Origin: a virus
Virus record (IMG/VR): IMGVR_UViG_3300026276_000001
Location: 1 to 40,320 of that record
Strand: one strand, 5' to 3'
Length of the DNA stretch: 40,320 nt
Made by a program: the position numbers and the translations under genes. This document shows positions 1 to 6,882 of this stretch, piece after piece. Positions within the stretch are counted from its first letter, which is position 1; each line of letters opens with the position of its first letter. The notes under the pieces are model-generated. The model was given only the letters and a program-made list of their open reading frames with translations, was not told where the DNA came from and made no database searches.

Positions 1-55
1 GCGGTAAATTTTGCCGAATGCGGGCCGGGCAGCTGCCGGCGGGCGATGATGTATG

Positions 56-61
56 TATAAT
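56..61 (+). promoter_or_regulatory. -10 box of the tRNA-Ser promoter
   Basis: A perfect TATAAT lies 12 bases before the tRNA. The matching -35 position at 33-38 reads CTGCCG, a weak match at 17-bp spacing. Its position fits transcription starting near base 68, just before the mature tRNA end. Confidence 0.6.
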
Positions 62-73
62 GCTGCACACTTA

Positions 74-163
74 GGAAGCGTGGCCGAGTGGTTGAAGGCA
101 CCAGTCTTGAAAACTGGCGACGGGTTACACTGTTCGTGAGTTCGAATCTCACCGCTTCCGCCA
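74..163 (+). tRNA. tRNA-Ser (anticodon UGA), prophage attachment target
   Basis: The acceptor arms GGAAGCG (74-80) and CGCTTCC (153-159) pair. They are followed by the discriminator G and an encoded CCA. The anticodon loop CTTGAAA gives anticodon UGA. A long variable arm is present, as class II serine tRNAs require, and the T arm holds GTTCGAATC. The 3' half from the anticodon loop onward (106-163) is duplicated at 39527-39584, so the gene is rebuilt by the prophage-host junction and should stay functional. Its transcript now ends at the phage-side terminator at 172-202. Confidence 0.95.
106..163. repeat. attL core, 58-bp direct repeat
   Basis: The segment from the anticodon loop to the encoded CCA is identical to 39527-39584. 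Identity stops abruptly on both sides, with CAGT before the left copy against TAGA before the right, and GAAAA after the left against AGAAA after the right. This is the normal footprint of a tyrosine integrase that targets the 3' end of a tRNA gene. Confidence 0.95.
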
Positions 164-171
164 GAAAAACC

Positions 172-202
172 GAAAAAGCCCTTGATAATCAAGGGCTTTT
201 TC
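172..202. terminator. Intrinsic terminator behind tRNA-Ser
   Basis: Perfect 14-bp arms (GAAAAAGCCCTTGA and its complement) flank a TAA loop, with A and T tracts on the two sides, so it can work in both directions. It lies inside the prophage and replaces the host terminator that was displaced to 39586-39626. Confidence 0.9.
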
Positions 203-257
203 ACTTTTTTGGTCCGTCACGAATAGTTCGGCCACCATGTGCATGACACAAATATTT

Positions 258-290
258 GACAACTTGCGGAAACGGTTTCCGCAAGTTGTC
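258..290. repeat. 33-bp perfect palindrome
   Basis: Two 16-bp arms (258-273 and 275-290) meet at a single central G; the inner part reads TTGCGGAAACGGTTTCCGCAA apart from one flanking base each side. No T-run follows, so it is not a typical terminator. It may bind a dimeric protein or be a recombination-related site. Confidence 0.75.
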
Positions 291-465
291 ACGTTTCGCC
301 GCCAGATGAGCATGTAACATCGATCAAATTTCATTTCTATAACTGCAATGTTTTGGTGAATTCTCACCGAATGTATCAAATTTCCCTTGAAAAACCACGC
401 TAAGTGTGTCTGTAAATCCTTTCTAATCCTATCTTTTCGGCAAAGCCAGTGGCATAATTCACCTG

Positions 466-488
466 TTGACAAGCAAAGTACTTGTCAA
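466..488. repeat. Inverted repeat upstream of the Ntn hydrolase gene
   Basis: The arms TTGACAAG (466-473) and CTTGTCAA (481-488) are separated by 7 bases. The repeat lies about 80 bases before the ATG at 569 and contains a -35-like TTGACA. It may be an operator for that gene, but no matching -10 box is clear. Confidence 0.5.
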
Positions 489-568
489 TGCCGGTTTCCT
501 CGCTGCGCAGTGATGTCCGAGATGGGTCGTTCTAAGGCGTGCGCCACAAAATAGAAGAAAAAAATACA

Positions 569-1303
569 ATGACTACAAACGTTTTTGACGTAAATGTTGG
601 GCAGTTAACGAGCGATAGTCGCTGGTCGTTTGAGGAATCAGATTGGTTTGTGTACGTAGACGATACCGGCTATGACAAGATTAGTTTTGATGACGTGCTA
701 GGTTTCGCATTCGCCGGCAATGTTACCAACATCGATGTTTGGAAAAAATGGGTAGCTGGCGGACGTCCAGCTCCGGCCCCGATGGGCCATCTGGACCAGA
801 TGTCACTGATTATCATGAACATGTCGGATGGAAAGTTGGAATTTGCATCTGATTACATGCTCTTTTCCCATGCTGGGAATGCCATCGAGGCCTTGTATGG
901 CGGTAGCGGCGGTCCATTTGCAAAAGACTGCTGGACCTCTAACCGATGCGCCCAGACGGCAATTGAAAGTGCAAAGGTTAAGGACACGTTCAGTGGCGGC
1001 AAGATGAAATTCCTGATGCGCGGCACTAAGAAGAATAATCTTTCCACTAACACTGACGTTGCTGAAATTAGCGAACATTGCAAGCAAAAAGGTGTAATGA
1101 TGAACATGAAAAATCCGGCAAACACGGTACTTGTGAAGGATGCTGCGAACGATCCTTCAAATCAAGTCGCGCAGTCCGTTGCGCAGAAAGTCATGAATGG
1201 AAAGGCAGTGATGAACGCGCCGTTCCCAGGCATGAATCAGCCATGGACATTGGAAAAAAAATCGGAGCTGGCCAGTGTTCTTGATCGCTTCACCGCTAAG
1301 TGA
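569..1303 (+). CDS. HslV/proteasome-beta-like Ntn hydrolase (putative threonine peptidase)
   Basis: The 244-aa product begins Met-Thr-Thr, so removing Met would expose an N-terminal threonine, the nucleophile of HslV and proteasome beta subunits. Other parts match HslV in order: a DSR at 16-18 (HslV Asp17 region), Lys37 (Lys33 region), GFAFAGN at 45-51 (AGFAGG region) and GGSGGPFA at 111-118, very close to the GSGGPYA of HslV. This supports ATG 569 over an upstream GTG at 539; AGAAG at 553-557 is a fair ribosome site. HslV is about 175 aa, so the last ~100 residues are an extension without a recognised domain. No HslU-like ATPase is nearby. The gene sits between attL and the integrase, a usual cargo position, and ends at a terminator shared with the integrase. 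Its target is unknown; protection of the lysogen or proteolysis of a phage or host factor is inference. Confidence 0.75.
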   Translation: MTTNVFDVNVGQLTSDSRWSFEESDWFVYVDDTGYDKISFDDVLGFAFAGNVTNIDVWKKWVAGGRPAPAPMGHLDQMSLIIMNMSDGKLEFASDYMLFSHAGNAIEALYGGSGGPFAKDCWTSNRCAQTAIESAKVKDTFSGGKMKFLMRGTKKNNLSTNTDVAEISEHCKQKGVMMNMKNPANTVLVKDAANDPSNQVAQSVAQKVMNGKAVMNAPFPGMNQPWTLEKKSELASVLDRFTAK

Positions 1304-1323
1304 AAAATGCGCTTCATTGAAGT

Positions 1324-1353
1324 AAAAAAAGCCCGTTAATACGGGCTTTTTTT
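1324..1353. terminator. Bidirectional terminator between convergent genes
   Basis: Perfect 13-bp arms (AAAAAAAGCCCGT and its complement) flank a TAAT loop. It serves the rightward Ntn hydrolase gene and the leftward integrase operon. Confidence 0.9.
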
Positions 1354-1379
1354 GGGCCTATATTCTTTCCGGCCCCATT

Positions 1380-2438
1380 CTATCTGGTCGGTTTTACCAG
1401 CTCCCCCGCGCGCCGGTAGACTCGTTTTGTAATCTCCTTGTTGGTGTGTCCGAGCAACTGGCTTGCCTCGTCAAGGCTGATAATTTCGCTGGCCGCCTTC
1501 GGCCGGATATCGCGGAACTGGAAGGACTTGATGCGGCTGGCCAGTCCGGTCTTGCCTGCTTCCTCTGCCTTCGCGCTCGCCGCCAGCCGGGCTGGGCCGA
1601 ACCTGTCACGCATCATTTTCATGGAGAGCTGGCGGCCGGATTCGGTACAGACCAAAGTGTCGCCGCCGCAGGCGATAGCGCGGGCTTCCAGTCGTTTGAC
1701 GCACTTGCCAAGGTCAGTGAGGCGGTTGCCATCCGATAGGCTGATTCGCAGCAGCTTGCCGCGCTTTCCCTGGCGCACACGCAGCTCGTCGTCGCGCACG
1801 TCCTCCAGTTTCATTTTGAGTACGTCGGCAGGGCGCTGCCCGGTGAGGTAGTTGAGGTCCATCGCGTCCTTGAGCGCGTCAGATGCGAACTCGTAGACTG
1901 CTATCCAGACGTCCTCTTCGGCATAGTAATCGCGCGGCTGCTCCTTATTCTTGCGAACGCCGCGACAGGGGTTCTCGCGCTTGGTATAACCCCATTCTCG
2001 CGCCATATTGAACACATGGGAGAAGAGGGATATCTCGCGGTTCGCGCGCACCTTCGCCGTGCGTGCATCGCGGTAGCTGGCGATAACCTGCGGCGTTATC
2101 GCGTCAATTGGGGCGTTGTCGAACACTGGCCGTAGCTGCCTAAGTGAGTCGCTGTTTTCTACCTGGGTCCCTTTCCCCTTGGAGGGCAGGATATCCCGGA
2201 TGTAGCGGTCAAAAATGAACGTCATGAGGGTCGTATCCTGCGGCGCCTCGACGCTTTCAAGTTCGGCCCATTTGCGCTTCGCTTCGTTCAAGTCCGTGCC
2301 GAGGGGGATTTCCTTGCGCTTGCCGGCATCGTCTCTGCCGTTGTAGTAGTAGCCAATCCAGAATTTTCCGGATGCTAACTGCCGCTTGCGCATCACCATG
2401 CGCGGCGGCAGTTTGATTCCTGTTGATTTAGGCCGCAT
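1380..2438 (-). CDS. int: Tyrosine-recombinase phage integrase
   Basis: This 352-aa protein catalyses site-specific integration and excision at the tRNA-Ser attachment site. The catalytic domain is in the C-terminal half: Arg202 in LTGQRPADVL, a box II region RDIR (309-312), His331 in LLGHTNKEIT and the nucleophile Tyr341 in RVYRR. In most family members the third position from the second arginine is His, but here it is Arg309. The N-terminal 160 residues hold the arm-binding and core-binding regions. The start is preceded on the minus strand by an AAGGTAAGG ribosome site. It is the last gene of the leftward operon, 4 bases after the DUF4224 gene, and ends against the shared terminator, the normal place for int next to attL. 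Confidence 0.95.
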   Translation of the reverse strand: MRPKSTGIKLPPRMVMRKRQLASGKFWIGYYYNGRDDAGKRKEIPLGTDLNEAKRKWAELESVEAPQDTTLMTFIFDRYIRDILPSKGKGTQVENSDSLRQLRPVFDNAPIDAITPQVIASYRDARTAKVRANREISLFSHVFNMAREWGYTKRENPCRGVRKNKEQPRDYYAEEDVWIAVYEFASDALKDAMDLNYLTGQRPADVLKMKLEDVRDDELRVRQGKRGKLLRISLSDGNRLTDLGKCVKRLEARAIACGGDTLVCTESGRQLSMKMMRDRFGPARLAASAKAEEAGKTGLASRIKSFQFRDIRPKAASEIISLDEASQLLGHTNKEITKRVYRRAGELVKPTR

Positions 2439-2442
2439 TGAA

Positions 2443-2703
2443 TTACCTTACCTTCGATATGTCCATGCCCCAGCCGCTGCCAGAGGCGCCGCTCAGAATG
2501 GCTGAGGGGTTGATCCCTGCGAGCTTCATGCGAGCGTACAGGCGGCCGATGATGGGCGCGCCAGCCTTGTTTTTGATGAATACCCAGCCGTTGCGTTGCA
2601 GCCATTCGATTTGGTCGTTTTTTCGGCTACAGCCGGATATGTCGTTGACCTCGTCCGGCGAGAGCATTTCTGACTGGACTGGCAATTCGAATATGGCGCT
2701 CAT
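2443..2703 (-). CDS. DUF4224 domain protein, excisionase-like position
   Basis: This 86-aa protein has the DUF4224 pattern: a helix-turn-helix-like LSPDEVNDISGCSRKNDQIE followed by WLQRNGWVFIKNKAGAPIIGR. Such proteins usually lie directly upstream of phage tyrosine integrases and are thought to act as recombination directionality factors or DNA-binding partners. That role is inferred from position. Its ATG overlaps the stop of the preceding gene (ATGA) and the integrase starts 4 bases after its stop, so the three genes are translationally linked. Confidence 0.8.
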   Translation of the reverse strand: MSAIFELPVQSEMLSPDEVNDISGCSRKNDQIEWLQRNGWVFIKNKAGAPIIGRLYARMKLAGINPSAILSGASGSGWGMDISKVR

Positions 2704-3158
2704 GCGGACACCAATTCTTCAATGAGGGCGAGGTGTTCGGTTACGGAGCGCACAATTGCGTAGCGGATCGCGGTCGCCCGGTCCGGGTGGTCGGCAACCA
2801 TCGCAACGTGCCCGCCGCGCGGCTCTGCGGTTCCTACTAAGGCGAATTCATCCCAATGGACCGAACTAACTGGATACTGTGCCAGCAGGTCGCCGGCAGC
2901 GCACCAGTCGCCGCACCAGTCGGGTACTTTGGCTTGGCCACGGCAGCTCGGTGCGCCGTCGGCTGGTTCACCGAGCAGGCTTCCGCCAAGTTCAATGATG
3001 TTGGTCCAGCCCAGCGCGAGCGCCAGCTCGGCATTGGCGTAGTGGTAGCGCATGGCCTCGTCCTGCGCTTCCAGGCGCGCTTGGCAAAGTCGGCACGAGG
3101 TCGGAAATTTGCGGTCGCACATCGGCGCGTGCGAAAGAGTTGTGTTGCTGCCGTTCAT
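2700..3158 (-). CDS. Phage ABA-sandwich domain protein, function unknown
   Basis: This 152-aa protein starts with a Cys-rich stretch (Cys at residues ~14, 20 and 23). It continues with ALALGWTNIIELGG, VPDWCGDWCAAGDLL and a C-terminal helix with ATAIRYAIVRSVTEHL. The second half fits the phage ABA-sandwich family, which is frequent in temperate-phage early regions and has no established function. The N-terminal cysteines could form a small metal-binding knuckle, which is inference. It overlaps the DUF4224 gene by 4 bases and is part of the leftward operon. Confidence 0.65.
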   Translation of the reverse strand: MNGSNTTLSHAPMCDRKFPTSCRLCQARLEAQDEAMRYHYANAELALALGWTNIIELGGSLLGEPADGAPSCRGQAKVPDWCGDWCAAGDLLAQYPVSSVHWDEFALVGTAEPRGGHVAMVADHPDRATAIRYAIVRSVTEHLALIEELVSA

Positions 3159-3223
3159 ATTGGTTCCTGCGTGTGTGGTTTTGTAGTGCCGGCGGCGATG
3201 CCGCCAGCGCTTTGCGTTGTTGG

Positions 3224-3916
3224 TCAGGCTATGCGCAGCTGGTCCGCTTGCTTGCCGATTCCAGCGTGTACCTGGGCTTTGCTGCCCTGTAGCCAGCCGT
3301 TGGTTGCGTGGCGTTCGGACTGCGCGCTGTTCGCCAGTTCGCGCCTTGTGGTGGTGAGCGCGCCCAGCTCGGGATGGCGCAACGCCACGAAAGCGTTAAC
3401 CGCAGCCTGGCGGTCGACGTCGATGGCGGGGAAGTGGACGTTTCGGCCGACTGCTTGAACCCAGCCTGCGCAGAATTCATCGGCTGCCGCTACCTTGTTT
3501 TTGCGGTAGCGGGCCAGATGGGTTTTCGTATATTCAGCGCGTGCCCGAACCAGCTGGGCGCTAAGTACCGAGTAGGTGTAGGCCGCAACCTCGGCGGCCG
3601 ATCCTGGGGCGATGAATGTGTAGCCGCCGACAAGCGTGCCGCGCTGATACTGGGAGGAGAAAATCAGCTTGCAGCTAAACATCCTGGCCACGATGTTGGC
3701 CAGCTGGACCTCGTATTCTGGTGGGCGCTTTGCGGCGCGACCCTTCGCCCATTGTTCGGCTACGCTTGAGGCCAGCAGCTCGGGATTATCGACATCGAAG
3801 CGGGCCATAAGCGCTTGCGCTTGCGCCATCGCGCGCGCCGCCTCTTCGGGGAAGGTTGAGTGTTTCGCACGCGACAGGCACGCGCGGATTTTTCGGAGTG
3901 CGTCGTCGCGGGTCAT
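3224..3916 (-). CDS. DUF2786 domain protein
   Basis: This 230-aa protein begins DDALRKIRACLSRAKHSTFPEEAARAMAQAQALMARF, the signature of the DUF2786 N-terminal domain. It is followed by a second domain with VGGYTFIAPGSAAEVAAYTYSVLSAQLVRARAEY, as usual in the family. These proteins are common in phages and mobile elements and their biochemical role is unknown. The start overlaps the stop of the ParB-like gene as ATGA, so expression is coupled to it. A 65-base gap without gene signals separates it from the next gene of the leftward operon. Confidence 0.8.
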   Translation of the reverse strand: MTRDDALRKIRACLSRAKHSTFPEEAARAMAQAQALMARFDVDNPELLASSVAEQWAKGRAAKRPPEYEVQLANIVARMFSCKLIFSSQYQRGTLVGGYTFIAPGSAAEVAAYTYSVLSAQLVRARAEYTKTHLARYRKNKVAAADEFCAGWVQAVGRNVHFPAIDVDRQAAVNAFVALRHPELGALTTTRRELANSAQSERHATNGWLQGSKAQVHAGIGKQADQLRIA

Positions 3917-5781
3917 GCTGCGGTCCCTTCTTCTGTGGTAGCAATGCTGAGTGCGCGGTTCTTCTTAATCTTGATGATCGGCTGGCCGTCAGTCTTCTGG
4001 TCGTCCGCTTGTTCGGCCTTTGGCTTCAAGGTGATTTTTGTTCTCGGCGCTTCTTCTGGCGTGGACGCTGGCGGCGTGACGCTGCCGTCGTCGTTGAGGA
4101 CTCCTTCGTGTTTTGCCATGCGCAGCAGCGTTTGATAGCCCTTGAAATTGTCGTCGTCCTGGTCCTCTTCCAGTTCGCCGTCCTCGTCAAGGTGCCAAGG
4201 CTCAACGCCAAGCCAGTCGCCGCAGACCAGGTCAACGATAATCTGTTGCACCTCGGAAGGGCCGGCTTGATCTATGTATGCGCGCACGGCATTATCATCG
4301 CGCGCGGTAAGGGCGTAGGTATCGCTCAGGATGTCGTCGGGCAGCGAATACTCATTGAGCATTTGCTTTGCCACTTCGCGCAGCGTTCCGAGCTTGAAGC
4401 CATTGGCGCCGGCCGCGCGCACTTTCTTGTAGAGGTTGACGCGCTCGGTCGTCAGTTGCTCCGCGCGTTCGGCTTGTGCTGCCTCGGCAGCGATGCGGGC
4501 CTTTTCGGACTCGGTCTGTTTTTTAATGGAAGCGGTCGTGGCGTCGCCGCCGGCAGCGGTGCGTGCCTCGCGCGCGGCTTCGCTTTCGCAGGCGCCTGCG
4601 GCTTCAAGGGCGAGCTGCGTCGCGTCGCGGTCATAGAGTGCTTCCAGCCTGCCGTCGCCGCCTTTGACGTAGGCGACGACAGGCGGGCGCTGTTCCGTCT
4701 TCAAATAATTACGGACATAGCCCGCCATGCCGGTGCCTGGCGTTACGCGGTCGAATGTGTAGATGGGCGTGTCTGTACCGACGAGTGTGCTGCCTCGGCG
4801 ATAGATCACGCCCCACACTTCGCTGGCATCTTGCCCCTCATGCACTGGGATGCCTTGTTTCTTCGCTTGAGCGGCCAGCTTGATATAGTGCGCGGCGGTC
4901 TTCTCTTGGAAGCAGTAGGGATCGGTGCAGGTGTCGGCTTGGATGCCCACGAATACCAGGGGCTGATTGCCTGCGAGTTTAGGGCATGCAATGCATGAGC
5001 CAGCGTCTGGCAGCAGCTTGGCGTCTTTAATCACGAACACGGCCTTTTTCAGGTCCAGCATGTACTTGTCCTGAATCCATTGCTTCGCCCTGCGGAAGGA
5101 CATCGGATCGTCCGTAGGCAATCCGTTCGGGCGCAGGATTTCGCGCACGGCTTGGCTCTGCAAGCTGGCCACCGGGATGCGGGCAATCAGCAGCGCGGTC
5201 GACGCTGGCAGATGCTCTTGGTTGTCCAGGAACTGCTCCCGCACGTCGAGATTCAGCGCGCACAACTTGAGGCGGCCGTAAATGTAGCTGCGACTCTTGT
5301 CCAATTTCTCGGCCAGCTGGTCGGCGTTGTATCCGTGCTTCATCATGAGGCGTTCGTAGCCCTCAGCCTCTTCCAGCGGGTGCGGATCGTCGCGCTGAAG
5401 GTTTTCCAGAATTTGCAGCTCCAGCGCTTCCATGTCGCTGAGGATTCGGCACATGGCCGGAATAACTTGAAGGCCCGCCATAAGGGATGCGCGGAATCTC
5501 CGCTCGCCGGCGACGATTTCATAACCTTGCGGTTCCTCCTCGGTGGCCGTCACTGGTCGAATCAAAATCGGTTGTGCGACACCTTTGGCCTTGATGCTAG
5601 CTGCAAGTTCGTCCAGCTTGGCCGAGTTGAAGCGTTTGCGGTTGGTCTTAGAAATGCGGATGTCCGCCACCGAGTAGTGGCCGAAAGTGCCAGTATTGGC
5701 AGGCACCTCGTCGGCGCCCACTGGCTGGTATGTTATCGCCGACAGTTGCGGCGCCGGGAGGATGGTCAATTCGTTGCTCAT
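3913..5781 (-). CDS. ParB/Spo0J-like DNA-binding protein (orphan, no ParA)
   Basis: This 622-aa protein has a ParB N-terminal domain (residues ~36-130) with IRISKTNRKRF, GERRFRA at 92-98 (the CTP-binding box) and ENLQR at 126-130. A helix-turn-helix follows at about 150-170. Next comes a Cys cluster (CIACP and CTDPYCFQEK), seen in large phage and plasmid ParB-like proteins, then a charged Ala/Glu coiled-coil region and a C-terminal acidic/basic tail. The start chosen is the ATG at 5781, where the family similarity begins; an upstream in-frame start at 5850 would read through the palindrome at 5809-5826. No ParA-type ATPase is in the prophage. With palindromes scattered along the phage DNA, it may bind these as a partition, condensation or regulatory factor. 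That is inference. Confidence 0.88.
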   Translation of the reverse strand: MSNELTILPAPQLSAITYQPVGADEVPANTGTFGHYSVADIRISKTNRKRFNSAKLDELAASIKAKGVAQPILIRPVTATEEEPQGYEIVAGERRFRASLMAGLQVIPAMCRILSDMEALELQILENLQRDDPHPLEEAEGYERLMMKHGYNADQLAEKLDKSRSYIYGRLKLCALNLDVREQFLDNQEHLPASTALLIARIPVASLQSQAVREILRPNGLPTDDPMSFRRAKQWIQDKYMLDLKKAVFVIKDAKLLPDAGSCIACPKLAGNQPLVFVGIQADTCTDPYCFQEKTAAHYIKLAAQAKKQGIPVHEGQDASEVWGVIYRRGSTLVGTDTPIYTFDRVTPGTGMAGYVRNYLKTEQRPPVVAYVKGGDGRLEALYDRDATQLALEAAGACESEAAREARTAAGGDATTASIKKQTESEKARIAAEAAQAERAEQLTTERVNLYKKVRAAGANGFKLGTLREVAKQMLNEYSLPDDILSDTYALTARDDNAVRAYIDQAGPSEVQQIIVDLVCGDWLGVEPWHLDEDGELEEDQDDDNFKGYQTLLRMAKHEGVLNDDGSVTPPASTPEEAPRTKITLKPKAEQADDQKTDGQPIIKIKKNRALSIATTEEGTAA

Positions 5782-5808
5782 GTTTTCTATCTCGTAGATG
5801 GTGTGCGA

Positions 5809-5826
5809 TGTGCAGACGTCTGCACA
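5809..5826. repeat. Palindrome copy 1, upstream of the ParB-like gene
   Basis: This perfect 18-bp palindrome contains the 16-bp unit GTGCAGACGTCTGCAC (5810-5825). It fills most of the 46-base gap between the stop of the upstream gene and the ParB-like ATG, starting 28 bases before that start. The place suggests autoregulation or a ParB-binding centre. Confidence 0.9.
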
Positions 5827-5827
5827 A

Positions 5828-6358
5828 TTAGTCGATGTCGTTTGCGGCAAGCATTCGGTAATCCACCGGGCGGTATCGGGGCCGGCGCGCTCGTGCAGCG
5901 TTGCGTATCAGCAGGCGCAGCGCGGTGTCCTTCATGGCGTCTTCCAGGGGGAGAGCTATTGCCAGACTGCGGTGTGCTGCGACGAGGGCAGCGTGGTCGG
6001 GTTCTGCGGCTTGGCGTGTCTGTTTGACCGGTCCTACCGAGATACCGCACGGGTCGGCACCATACTTTTCGGAGGCATATTCATACGCGCCGTAGCTGGT
6101 CGTGGCGCGGGTTTTGAATTGCGTGGTTTTGGTTTCGGTTTTCACGCGCACGTTGAATTCCCGCAGGATGTGCGCGTGAATTAGCAATGCCGTGCGCAGG
6201 TCGTCGGCGGTGTCGCCGGCAGTCCCGCTTAGGCCGGCAGCCCTGAGAAGTTCTAGCGCATTGTTGGCTGCGGCTTGCAGCTTTTTGCCAGACTGCGTAA
6301 CAGCTGCGGCGAGTTCGCGCATCGTGCTGTTGGCGAGGGTGTGCGGTGCGCGCGCCAT
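5828..6358 (-). CDS. Phage early protein of unknown function
   Basis: The 176-aa product starts at the ATG at 6358, preceded by a strong AAGGAGG ribosome site; an in-frame GTG one codon earlier is not needed. The start overlaps the stop of the upstream gene by one base (TGATG), so the two are coupled. The sequence is helical with repeated Ala/Leu patterns (ELAAAVTQSGKKLQAAANNALELLRAAG), then an Arg/Lys-rich part and a basic C-terminus (RRPRYRPVDYRML). No membrane segment or known motif is visible and no family is recognised. It precedes the ParB-like gene in the leftward operon. Confidence 0.7.
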   Translation of the reverse strand: MARAPHTLANSTMRELAAAVTQSGKKLQAAANNALELLRAAGLSGTAGDTADDLRTALLIHAHILREFNVRVKTETKTTQFKTRATTSYGAYEYASEKYGADPCGISVGPVKQTRQAAEPDHAALVAAHRSLAIALPLEDAMKDTALRLLIRNAARARRPRYRPVDYRMLAANDID

Positions 6359-6558
6359 CACTCCTCCTTGCTAGCTTTGTTGGCGAGTGCAAACGTCTGC
6401 ACACGCTTAACTGGTTGATTGAGATTGCGGGCAGCGATGTAGTCGTGCCCGCGCAAGCCTTGGAGTGAGTCCGGCAAGACGTCTCGAACCCGGAGGCTCT
6501 TTGAGTCCTGCTCGCTCAGTCTTTCAGCACAAGTCCCAGTACTGAGTGCTTTGTTCAT
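6358..6558 (-). CDS. Small phage protein, first gene of the leftward operon
   Basis: This 66-aa, hydrophilic, slightly basic protein has no recognised family. A GGAG ribosome site lies 6 bases before the ATG at 6558. It is the first gene behind the double-operator promoter at 6587-6629. A one-mismatch copy of the repeated palindrome lies inside its coding region (6387-6402). The TGATG junction couples it to the next gene. Confidence 0.65.
   Translation of the reverse strand: MNKALSTGTCAERLSEQDSKSLRVRDVLPDSLQGLRGHDYIAARNLNQPVKRVQTFALANKASKEE
6387..6402. repeat. Palindrome copy 2 (one mismatch)
   Basis: The sequence reads GTGCAAACGTCTGCAC, differing from the unit only at position 6 (A for G). 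It lies inside the first gene of the leftward operon, about 560 bases from copy 1. Confidence 0.7.
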
Positions 6559-6586
6559 GTTTGCTCCGGTCGATGTAACGGAGCAA

Positions 6587-6605
6587 ATTAAACCACGGGT
6601 TTAAT
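6587..6605. promoter_or_regulatory. Operator OL1
   Basis: A perfect inverted repeat ATTAAACC-ACG-GGTTTAAT covers the -10 box of the leftward promoter. The same architecture with a 3-bp spacer recurs at 6611-6629 and 7281-7299. Confidence 0.75.
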
Positions 6606-6616
6606 GTCGAAGTCAA
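6587..6616 (-). promoter_or_regulatory. Leftward early promoter (PL-like)
   Basis: Read on the minus strand, TTGACT (6611-6616) and TTTAAT (6587-6592) are separated by 18 bp. Both hexamers lie in repressor operators, so binding would block RNA polymerase directly. It drives the operon from the gene at 6558 to the integrase. Confidence 0.7.
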
Positions 6617-6629
6617 CCGTAGGTTGAAT
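6611..6629. promoter_or_regulatory. Operator OL2
   Basis: AGTCAACC-GTA-GGTTGAAT is an inverted repeat with one mismatched pair and the same 3-bp spacer as OL1. It covers the -35 hexamer of the leftward promoter. Confidence 0.7.
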
Positions 6630-6708
6630 TTATGGTCGAATTTCAATGACTGCTACGGCAATAGGTTGATATTGCTGTTAAGCTATATAGTTACCGAGGG
6701 GATATATA

Positions 6709-6882
6709 TTGCAAATGAATCAAGTTGAAGAAAAGCTGTTGAGTGACTTTCGGGCAATGGCGCCAAATGCCCAAACGATGATCTTAAAGCAGGCCAGCAG
6801 GTACGTGGAGTTGTTCCCCGCACCTCGCCGCATGCGCCCAGACCTAAGACTTGTCACTATTGGAGCTAAGGCGCGGCTGTGA
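6709..6882 (+). CDS. Small phage protein converging on the repressor gene
   Basis: A short frame encodes 57 aa from TTG 6709, or 55 aa from ATG 6715. GAGGGG at 6696-6701 is 7 bases from the TTG and 13 from the ATG, so the TTG start is better placed. The product includes LLSDFRAMAPNAQTMI, then a helix with ASRYVELFPAPRR and RPDLRLV near the end. This looks like a genuine small phage protein type found beside repressors. It overlaps the 3' end of the repressor gene by 39 bases on the opposite strand. Function unknown. Confidence 0.55.
   Translation: MQMNQVEEKLLSDFRAMAPNAQTMILKQASRYVELFPAPRRMRPDLRLVTIGAKARL

Larger units (their letters stand above)
164..568. other. Gene-free stretch next to attL
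   Basis: No convincing gene is seen here. It contains the terminator at 172-202, a 33-bp palindrome at 258-290 and an inverted repeat at 466-488. The region is AT-richer than the structural genes. Integrase arm-type sites would be expected in it, but none can be assigned by eye. Confidence 0.5.

Noticed and set aside
149-472. Leftward 107-codon frame beginning at the tRNA end
   Set aside because: It runs across the tRNA 3' end, a terminator and a large palindrome, with no ribosome site; the composition does not look like a protein.
1900-1920. CCAGACGTCC near 1906 and a similar match near 17155 as further palindrome copies
   Set aside because: Only 8 central bases agree; the palindrome arms are missing.
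3856-4998. Rightward 380-codon frame opposite the ParB-like gene
   Set aside because: It is the antisense shadow of clear ParB coding sequence.
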